Below are positions 56,278-64,000 of a stretch of 64,000 nucleotides of DNA, one piece after another. Source of the stretch: Linnemannia hyalina (lineage: Eukaryota; Mortierellomycota; Mortierellomycetes; Mortierellales; Mortierellaceae); the NCBI GenBank assembly GCA_019671135.1, contig JAHRHY010000009.1, positions 1,674,001 through 1,738,000 of the forward strand. Direction: 5' to 3'. A program made the translations under genes and the position numbers. Numbering within the stretch: position 1 is the stretch's first letter; each line of letters starts with the position of its first letter. The notes beneath the pieces are model-generated. The model made no database searches. It was not told the origin of the DNA and saw nothing but the letters and a program-made list of their open reading frames with translations.

Positions 56278-59200
56278 TTACGTCTCTCCACTCGAGGCCG
56301 CTGCCTGGTCAAGACGAAGGGAAGAAGGGTTATCGTCGGCATCGAGGGCAGCAGAGACAGCCTCCTCAGCACCCCTCGAGAAACAAAGAGCCTCCTTCTT
56401 GCCATCGACCACATCCTGGTTAATCACAATATGCTTGATGACCGATCCTGGTGCATCGTACATCACATCCAGCAATATTGATTCCTATTTGCAACACAAG
56501 TCAAGTGGTTAATAATAAAAACGAAAACATGCAACACTGAAAGACTCCCCTAAACAATTGAATGGCTGACAAACCATGATGCGACGGAGTCCACGGGCGC
56601 CGGTCTGCTTTTCGATCGCCCGACGAGCAATACCGTAGAGGGCTGCCTTGGAAAAGTGGATCTTGACATCACCTAATCCAAAGAGACCTTGGTATTGCTT
56701 TACGAGCGAGTTGCGGGGCTCTGTCAAGATCCTAACCAGTGCTGCTTCGTCCAGCTGGTTGACCGATGCTACTACAGGTAGGCGTCCGATGAACTCTGGG
56801 ATCAATCCAAACTTGACTAGATCTATTGGTTATTGTCCGAGGTTGAAAACAAGCAACGTGTTAAGTATCACATCTAAGGGCCTCTGGGATAACATGCAGA
56901 TGCAAACATGAAAGGGAGATCTGACCTGTGGGGTCGACTTGGTCAAGGAGTCGACTGACTTGTGCAGCATGGTCCTTAGAGCTCTCCAGCTCCGAAGACG
57001 GTGCTCGCACCGCAGATTCGAAGCCAATTGATCCCTTTGACACTCTGTCCATGACAATCTTTTCCAATCCAATAAAGGCGCCACTCAGAATAAACAAGAT
57101 ATTACTGGTATCCACGGAATACACCTCGCCTTTGGCTCCCGGCCCATGCCCACCACCAATACCCGGCAGCCCTCCTTTGCGACCACTGAAACCGGACCCA
57201 TTCCAGCTGGACCCGTTCTTTTCTGTCACATTGACAACTGTACCTTCAAGCATTCGGAGAAGGGCTTGTTGGACACCTTCGCCAGAGACGTCCTTGGAGA
57301 TCGACATGGTATCAGGTCGCTTGGAGATCTTGTCAATTTCGTCAATAAATACAATCCCGCATTCTGCTTTCTTGATATTGTACTCGCAGTTCTAGTGTTA
57401 TTAAGAGATATATAATTTATGTTATTCTCTAGTATGCATTTAGATCCTTTACATTGCCACTTGTTAACCACATGGTTCTCTACCTGTAAAAGTCGGTGGA
57501 TCACCATCTCGACATCCTCGCCCACGTATCCCGCCTGCGTGAACGGTGTAGCTATTAAGTGGATAAGTTTTAGTTCATAGTTGCCTAGTATCCTTCGACC
57601 AGCGCTCCCATTCAAAGTGACCAACAGAAGCACGCTCACCATCGGACATGGAGAAGGGCACGTTGAGCACTTTAGCGAGTGTCCTTGCCAGAAGAGTCTT
57701 TCCAGATCCAGTAGGTCCCAGCAAGAGGACATTACTCTTGTCAAAGATAGTCGTCTGTGCCTTGAACCCATCCGCTGTGTTAGTCGTAGGTGGTGGTGGA
57801 GGGGCTCTGCTGTAGGTGTCGAATGTCTGCGAGAACATAGAGGGCGACGATGTTTCGTTGTTGTTTCCTGAGGGTTTCCAAGGCTGTCGCAATGGGTACT
57901 CTGTGTCACCTATGAGGATCAAATAACGTGCTCATGTAAGTATCAGGTTGGTTTTTTGTTGTTACTGCTAATAACAGCAATTTTGCTTGCAAATATGTTG
58001 CATGTCTGATAGTTGCAGAAGTACCTGTGCGATTGGTGACTGTTTGAGATGCCAGCTGATCCGGGATTGGGTTAGGTGTGGCCGGAGGGTCGATTAGGAG
58101 GTGAGCCGTAGAGCCGTACAGCATGGGTCCGTGAGCAGTAGCGGTCGTTGTCGGAGTTGGTAGTGAAGTAGCTGACGATGACACATTCGATGTACTGGTG
58201 TTGTTGTTATTCGAAGCATTGAGTGCTGAGGCTACGATGGCATCTTGCATCTGCTGCTGGCGCAGGTTTTCGTTGACGCGCGAGTAGTGGTTGTAGACGG
58301 CAACGGCTAGAATCTTTTTCGCTTTTTCCTGTCCAATCACGTATTCATCCAGGTGCTTCACAATCTGCATAGGTGGGGGCAAAAGGCGGTGCAAGGGAAT
58401 TATGCAAAAGTTTAGTTCAGGGCGGATCAACGGTGGTTGTTTGTAGTGGTGGCATTGGCTTCCATTTTTCATTTCGAATGTGTAAAATGACAAGACTGAC
58501 TCACCGTCCGTGGTTTTTGTATCTCACCCATCCAAGGGGCTGTTAGAGGCAGATTCAGCTTGGGTGTTGTCCCTGACAATGATCCCCCACCTGAGCCGCC
58601 AAGGATATCACGCGACGGGAGTCCACCGTGAAACTGGGGTGGTGCTGCACCACCATCACCTCCTCCTCCTCTTGGAAAAATGTTTGTCGGTGTGGCTGCT
58701 TGGATCCCATTTGAAACTAATCGAAAAAGTAAACAATGAACACACACACACGACGCAAGAACGAAACAAATTGTAATACCCACAAAAAGAAGTAAGGGAT
58801 AGAAAGCAGGGGAGATTTGTCAATTGTTGAGCCAGGGGTTAGTTTGAAATAGGCGAAGGGAATGAGGGAAGAAAGAAGAGGCATACTATTCTTCCATTAA
58901 CAAAAGCACAAAACAGCCGCACTGCATAGTCAAACAACCACAGCAATACCAATGGTTGTCCTCCTATGAAAGTGTTGTTTACCTTTAGAGGCCTTGAGGT
59001 GATACGTGGACAATATCCGATCCTCAAAAGGAATCTGTTCTGCAGAAGAAGAGCCTTGTTGTCCTTTGTTATTTTTATCTGAGGCCGATCTACCAGCGTC
59101 TTTATTCTCACACGCCTCTTTAGGATTTGTGTTGCTGTTGCGTCCAGTAGGATCCTGTCCGTTCTGGTGCTGTGATGATGCAAAGAAAGATGTCTCCTTG

Positions 59201-59448
59201 GGAGGGGGTCTGTCACTCGACATCAGATATGCAGAAGAGGACAAGAATCGAGTCTGGTGAGATCGATCACTTTGTAGCAGATGGAGGGCTGACCGGCCCA
59301 AGGGTAGTCGAGCATTGATGAGGGTAGTGGTGGTCCGTGATCTGATGGTGGTGAGGAGGACGACACGCTGACGGGCTCCTCTGAGACTGAATGCTGCTGC
59401 TGTGGCGGTACCCGCGGCTGAAGGATATCCTGTGCATGACAAGAGCAT
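56278..59448 (-). CDS. CLPX: Mitochondrial ClpX-type AAA+ unfoldase
   Basis: Eight exons: 59448-58983, 58716-58505, 58364-58025, 57909-57640, 57551-57484, 57391-56926, 56822-56575 and 56484-56278; 758 residues. The N-terminus is Arg/Ser/Thr-rich without acidic residues ([20 protein letters not shown]), a likely mitochondrial presequence. [20 protein letters not shown] starts the AAA+ module. Walker A is GPTGSGKT (404-411), the pore loop GYVG is at 437-440, and Walker B is GIVFIDEID with D469 and E470. Sensor-type motifs FIGRLPVV and GARGLR are present. An IGF tripeptide (574-576) sits where bacterial ClpX docks to ClpP. No four-cysteine zinc-binding domain is seen. A low-complexity Ser/Asn/Thr insert (about residues 263-330) interrupts the module after the first helices. 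ClpX unfolds proteins in the mitochondrial matrix, alone or with ClpP. Confidence 0.92.
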
Positions 59449-60023
59449 CGGAGTACTGTAGAGAGGTGGAAAAGATGGTAGAGGGAGGAAAGATCGTTCT
59501 GTGTGACAAGGACTGCAATAACGTGTGAGCGTGAGAATGTGAATTGAAAGTCAGGTCAGACGACAAACGTCAAGCCAAGTCAAGTCAGGAAGGTTGTAAA
59601 ATAAAGAGTATGTACAAAAAGTGTGCAAGGAGGAGTGGAGAGTTGGCACTTGGAGGGAAGAATAAGAAGAAGAATGAAAGATTGAAGATCAAGAAGAAAA
59701 AAAAAAAGATAGTCCTTGGTGCAGCACCACGAAAGTGCATGGTCACTCTGTCAGCCATGTATCTCGTCCAGATCTTGTGCTCTGTGTCTCACCTCGCAGG
59801 TTGCAGGAATACCCAATAATGAGCAGTCACCCTCGAGTGGCTTGGCTGTTGACCTTCTCCACTACCTACTTCTTTTTCTTTTTTTTGTAGGAGCGCTCTG
59901 GCTTGCGTATTTTTTTCTTTCTAAGCAACAAAACACGACCAACTCTCGACCCTCTGCTACAGCTCACTCCGCAGTCGCCACCAAACAAAGGAACTCTCAA
60001 CAAACTACACAACACAAGAAACA
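59449..60023. other. 575 bp divergent region of CLPX and GPN3
   Basis: The two start codons diverge here. A-rich tracts (AAGAAGAAAAAAAAAAAG near 59690-59708) and T-rich tracts near 59870-59890 are present. There is no convincing gene. Confidence 0.45.
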
Positions 60024-61353
60024 ATGTACGTCCATCTCACGCACTCGATCGACAGACAGTCAACCTCATTGTCACATTGCAACAGCCCTTGGTTCTCACA
60101 ACTTGAGCAACGTGCTTTGGAGTGAACACTCTGACTAACCCACACTGTGTTTGCTTGTGTACCTAAACAGGGGTCGTTACTGCCAATTAGTCATGGGACC
60201 AGCCGGAAGTGGCAAGGTAAACAACAGCAACAAGGAGCTCACCTCACGCAACAATCATGGACAACTAAGGCGACGCGCTTTTCTGCTACGCAAAACTCTA
60301 CGCGCACAGTCTCACTCACTCATACTAACTTTCTACTCGTTTGAACCCAACCGCCATAGTCCACATACTGCTCAACAATCATGACACACTGCCAAAACAT
60401 CGGCCGGGCCGTCCACCTCGTCAACCTAGACCCAGCCGCCGAGAAATTCGAATACGATCCTTCAATCGACATCAAGGACCTGATCTCACTCGAGGATGTC
60501 ATGGAGGAGCTTCAATACGGACCCAACGGAGGCTTGATCTACTGCATGGAGTTTCTGATGAACAACATTGACTGGCTTGAGGACGAAGTGGGGTCGTACA
60601 CGGACGATTATCTGATCATTGATTGCCCAGGACAGATTGAGCTTTATACCCATTTCGATATCATGAAGCGGTTGGTTGAGGCCCTTGGACGACTTAACAT
60701 CGCCATCTGTGGTGTTTACTTGCTCGAGTCTGTAAGTTACTTACTTGCTTCTTTTTTGTTTTACCCGCAATGTGAAGTGTGATGACGACCATGAAGACTA
60801 AACTAACATGTTTTTTTGTGAATGTTATATATAGCAATTCGTGGAAGACAAGTCAAAGTTCTTTGCAGGAGTCATGAGTGCTATGAGTGCTATGATCAAC
60901 CTAGAAATTCCTCACATCAACGTCATGAGCAAGATGGACCTCTTGCCCAAGATGAAGCCATCCGAGCTGGAAAGGTAACCTTCCACCTATGAGCAAACAC
61001 CGATATCTGGATCACATTATCTTTGTCGGGAAACCTTGCTACTTTGTTCATACAAACCTGAAGACTAACCCTCTTTTCGCCTTCGTATATATATTAGATA
61101 CTACAACCCAGACCCGCTACTGCTGATGGAGGACGTAAACTCAAAGACGAGTCCCAAGTACCACCAGCTGAACCAAGCAATTGGACAACTTGTCGAGGAT
61201 TTCAACATGGTCCAGTTCTTGCCCCTCAACGTCAACGACGAGGACTCGATTACTGCCATCTTGTCCCATGTCGATAACGCTATCCAGTTTGGAGAAGATC
61301 AGGAGCCCAAGGAGCCAGTGGAAGAAATGGAGGACGAGAGGGATGATGACTAA
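60024..61353 (+). CDS. GPN3: GPN-loop GTPase 3
   Basis: Five exons: 60024-60025, 60171-60216, 60360-60731, 60835-60974 and 61098-61353; 271 residues. The start codon is split: the first exon contributes only AT, and a GTACGT donor follows at once. The next exon supplies the G, giving [16 protein letters not shown], which aligns residue for residue with GPN3 N-termini (human [16 protein letters not shown]). Other family motifs are STYC after the P-loop, NLDPAAE (38-44), the GPN tripeptide in GPNGG (70-74), [11 protein letters not shown] (G3) and SKMDLL (G4). An acidic tail ends the protein. GPN3 is a cytoplasmic dimerising GTPase needed, with GPN1, for assembly and nuclear import of RNA polymerase II. 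Confidence 0.93.
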
Positions 61354-61580
61354 TAAGTTCACTGTGGCAATTTCACATAACAACTAGAGCTACACTCAGG
61401 ATTTGAGACATAATGGTTCGACATCTTACACCAACAGCATCTTTTCTTTAGCATTAAAAACCAACCTTGTATCATAACAACTTCAGAAGCTCAGGAGTGG
61501 GGAGGGAAAGGACCCCTGTATATAGGAAGGGGGTTTATTTATTTATTTACTTTTCATTTTCATCAAAAGGAACGAAGAAA

Positions 61581-63974
61581 TTATATCCGCATGGGAATCT
61601 CCTCCAGAGAGAATCGCTTGTCGATCATGAACTCTTTCTTGAAGATCCGGATCGGGTCCGGGTCGTTCGAAAGGTGTTGTTGCTGTTGTTGTTGTTGTTG
61701 GTAAGGGGTATTGGTGTCATGAAGAGGTGGGACATTGACGGCACCGTTGTTCTGGTACTGCTGCTGCTGTTGGTGGTGGTAGTTTTGTTGATGTAGTTGG
61801 CGTTGCTGGTGATGATCGTGTTGGAGTTCCTGCTGTGGGACAGGTGGCTGGAAATGCAAGTGGTCATAATGCAGCCTCCTCGACTGGAGGTGCTGCAACT
61901 GCTGGCGTTTCTGATTCGCCGACCGAGCGCCCCCAAACTTCATGAAGATCATCGTCTCTGTCTCGTCGTCCGCGTCCTCCTCCTCCTCTTCGCTGTTAAC
62001 ATTGCTCTGTTGGTTGTAGGTCATGGCGTCGATTATGGAAGGCCGCGCATCGTAATGGCTCTCGATATCGTCTTCGTCATCGTCGAGGAGGGGATTGTCA
62101 GAGGGATCACGGTGGGCATAAAGCTTCTTGTACTCGGCCTCGATCTCGGCGTCGGTCCGGTGGAGGTTCATCATCTCACGGATTTTGGACCATTGACCCG
62201 AGAGGCGGAAGCGGGTTGCGGCGAGGTAGAGGGCTTCGCGTTCGTGTTGGGTCCAGGTCTTGGAGTGGACTATTACTATTCCTGGGTCTGGGTGTGATGT
62301 TCCTGTGGTTGATAGTTGTTGTTGTTGTTGTTTTCTTGACTTGTCGTTGGTAGGTGAGGATGGGGACGAGGGTGGTGATCGGGCTGCTGGAGTGGTAGTA
62401 GGCGGAGTGAGCTGGGAGGTAGGAGGTGGAGGGGGCGGATAGGGTTCATTAGGATGACCCCACGGATAGACAAACTCCTTTCGAGCGGGCTCTTCTACTT
62501 TTGTGTTACTTGACGACGACGCTCCTGCTGCCGTGGACGAGGACGAGGAAGACGAGGCACTGGACCAAGGATAAGGGGTATAAGGGATCGGTACCAGATC
62601 AGAAATCGCAGGCGTCTGGTACGAGAAGACACAGACCAGCGGTGCGACCATGGACGGTATGAAGGACGGTAGTGCAGCCGACAGGATCTGTGTGCATGCT
62701 GCCGCGACACCAGGGGGAACTATTGTCGAGAGTCCGTTCGGGTCGCCCAGTCCTGCAAGTGCTGAGGGGCGATCGGTACCCAGTTGACCTGCCAGTGCGA
62801 TCGAGTCAAAGTCGTCAGTGAGAGATTCTGTCTCACTCCTGCTACCATTGGCTTCTTGTTGTTGTTGCTGCTGATGTTGTTGGGCGTAGGTCGAAGTGGA
62901 AGAGGAGGGGGACTCGGCCTGGTAGAATAACCCATTAGCAGCCTGCGCCAGAAGTGACCCGGTAACACTCGTAGGTGGGATGACCTGGGACAAGAAACTA
63001 TTCGTCAACGCAAACGCATACTTGGACGCGGGGGCTTCCTTCAACCGACTCAACACCATCTCCACCTGTCGATGCACCTGGGCCTCAACAACTTTCACAC
63101 CCTGATGCAAGTCATACAGAATCGTCTCCCTGGCCCGAACACGTCGACGTTGTATCCGTTGATGAAGTCGACCCAAGTTCTCACGGGCGACTTGTGAGGG
63201 AAGAGGGACTGTCTGAAGAGATTCGCGGAGGGTTGAGAGGTTGGTGAGGAGGCGGTGGCGTTCATTTTCGCGGATGGCTGTCCAGGTAGAGTAAGGGCCT
63301 CTTTGCCGAGGTGGGTGGTGATGGTGGTCTGATAGTCCTGGTGAGGACCTCCTGGACCTTGGATTTGTTATTGCCTCTGTTGCGTCTGCAGTTGGACCCA
63401 AGAGGGAGGAGTGGTATATGCTGGAGGATGATGAGGACCGTGAGAGACTGGAGAAGCGTTGTGATGGCGCGAATGGGGCGGCGTATGGAGGATATTGTCC
63501 CGAGGAGGAGAAGGATAAGCCGCTAGATTGCGGCTGTGGTGAATATATCTCTTCCTGGTTTTGGGCGTGCTCTGTTGACGTTTGTTGATGGTGGTGATAA
63601 TGCTGTTGTCGCTCCTGCTGCTGTTGCTGTTGTGCCTGAAAGAGCTCTCGCTGCCGATGGTACTCTTCATGAGCGTCCTGTAACCGACGGTGCTGTTTCC
63701 GGGTCAGATGTTGATGCCTCGGCTGGGTCTCATGTGTCTGACTACTGCTCTGTCGCTTGGCGGCTGCTCTCCTCTGCTGCTGCTGAACCTTACTTCCCGA
63801 TGTCCACGACGTTGACGACTGCGTGTCGTGCGAGGAGTCTAGGATATGTAAGCTTGTGGGTATTGCGAGTGTGTCTTGTGCGGTTGGTGCTGTTGTGGAG
63901 GAGGAGAAGAGGGATATAGGAGCCAGGTCGGGGGACCGGGGTGGGGATGCGAATACGCGTCTTTCCGGAGGCAT
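61581..63974 (-). CDS. Gln/His/Ser-rich protein with a SANT/Myb-like domain
   Basis: One frame of 797 residues; ATG at 63974, 26 bp from the window edge, so the promoter lies outside. The N-terminal third is Gln/His-rich with a basic coiled-coil-like segment (KQHRRLQDAHEEYHRQRELF). A helical region follows (about 230-340: STWTAIRENERHRLLTNL, LGRLHQRIQRRRVRARETIL). Around residues 570-620 the sequence KTWTQHEREALYLAATRF, GQWSKIREMM and TDAEIEAEYKKLY has the W/helix spacing of a SANT/Myb-like domain, a fold that binds DNA or histone tails. The C-terminal ~150 residues alternate acidic and Gln-rich runs and end with PIRIFKKEFMIDKRFSLEEI. It is probably nuclear. I cannot name the family. The gene converges with GPN3 (227 bp apart). 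Confidence 0.75.
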   Translation of the reverse strand: MPPERRVFASPPRSPDLAPISLFSSSTTAPTAQDTLAIPTSLHILDSSHDTQSSTSWTSGSKVQQQQRRAAAKRQSSSQTHETQPRHQHLTRKQHRRLQDAHEEYHRQRELFQAQQQQQQERQQHYHHHQQTSTEHAQNQEEIYSPQPQSSGLSFSSSGQYPPYAAPFAPSQRFSSLSRSSSSSSIYHSSLLGPTADATEAITNPRSRRSSPGLSDHHHHPPRQRGPYSTWTAIRENERHRLLTNLSTLRESLQTVPLPSQVARENLGRLHQRIQRRRVRARETILYDLHQGVKVVEAQVHRQVEMVLSRLKEAPASKYAFALTNSFLSQVIPPTSVTGSLLAQAANGLFYQAESPSSSTSTYAQQHQQQQQQEANGSRSETESLTDDFDSIALAGQLGTDRPSALAGLGDPNGLSTIVPPGVAAACTQILSAALPSFIPSMVAPLVCVFSYQTPAISDLVPIPYTPYPWSSASSSSSSSTAAGASSSSNTKVEEPARKEFVYPWGHPNEPYPPPPPPTSQLTPPTTTPAARSPPSSPSSPTNDKSRKQQQQQLSTTGTSHPDPGIVIVHSKTWTQHEREALYLAATRFRLSGQWSKIREMMNLHRTDAEIEAEYKKLYAHRDPSDNPLLDDDEDDIESHYDARPSIIDAMTYNQQSNVNSEEEEEDADDETETMIFMKFGGARSANQKRQQLQHLQSRRLHYDHLHFQPPVPQQELQHDHHQQRQLHQQNYHHQQQQQYQNNGAVNVPPLHDTNTPYQQQQQQQQHLSNDPDPIRIFKKEFMIDKRFSLEEIPMRI

Positions 63975-64000
63975 TCTTGTCTTTGTGTGATCTATTTGAA

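Noticed and set aside
1..64000. tRNA, rRNA, CRISPR arrays and intact transposons
   Set aside because: No cloverleaf B-box context, rRNA core sequence, regularly spaced repeats or full-length transposase/reverse transcriptase frames were found by eye. A covariance-model scan would be needed to exclude small RNA genes.

Overview
The window is eukaryotic nuclear DNA, almost certainly fungal. Most genes are split by short GT-AG introns, often with a CTAAC-type branch point. There are fungal single-copy genes (SPO7, NAA20, MED6, GPN3, mitochondrial CLPX), Gln/Ser/His-rich regulators, and CT-rich leaders. The style (long polyQ/polyN proteins, cytosine-rich codons, large low-complexity gaps) suits an early-diverging filamentous fungus such as Mortierellomycotina. 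That placement is inference and was not tested.

Layout. From 0.3 to 5.2 kb (minus strand) lies a 1554-residue Ser/Gln/His-rich protein with two cysteine clusters, a candidate regulator of no family I recognise. From 5.2 to 21.9 kb the DNA is nearly empty, with one small three-exon gene of unknown function (12.1-13.8 kb) between two deserts of about 7 and 8 kb that hold only low-complexity DNA, microsatellites and scattered splice-like signals. From 21.9 to 27.0 kb is an SPT23/MGA2-like IPT/TIG plus ankyrin factor without a visible membrane anchor. From here the DNA is gene dense: F-box/LRR protein (-), glomulin/ALF4/YAP-binding protein (-), MED6 (-), a FIST-domain protein (+), a NET-domain protein (-), a universal stress protein (+), a short-chain dehydrogenase (+), SPO7 (-) and NAA20 (+). 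From 49.6 to 53.5 kb is a gap with no intact gene but with decayed coding fragments, one resembling the C-terminal end of a Fanzor/TnpB-type nuclease. The window ends with a Ser/Thr-rich protein (-), mitochondrial CLPX (-), GPN3 (+) and a polyQ/SANT-like protein (-).

Exon models were built by hand by matching splice consensus, codon phase and family alignment; all totals close in frame. Several genes have very small or hidden exons: an 8-nt first coding exon (NET gene), a start codon split AT|G (GPN3), a 22-nt first exon plus an overlooked last exon (53.5-55.8 kb gene), and a 110-nt exon in SPO7 that supplies the second membrane segment.

There is no operon-like logic. The genes cover transcription (MED6, IPT/ankyrin, NET, SANT), ubiquitin ligase function or control (F-box protein beside a glomulin-like protein), lipid/nuclear-envelope control (SPO7), protein N-acetylation (NAA20), Pol II assembly (GPN3) and mitochondrial proteostasis (CLPX). 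I see no rRNA, tRNA, CRISPR array or intact transposon.
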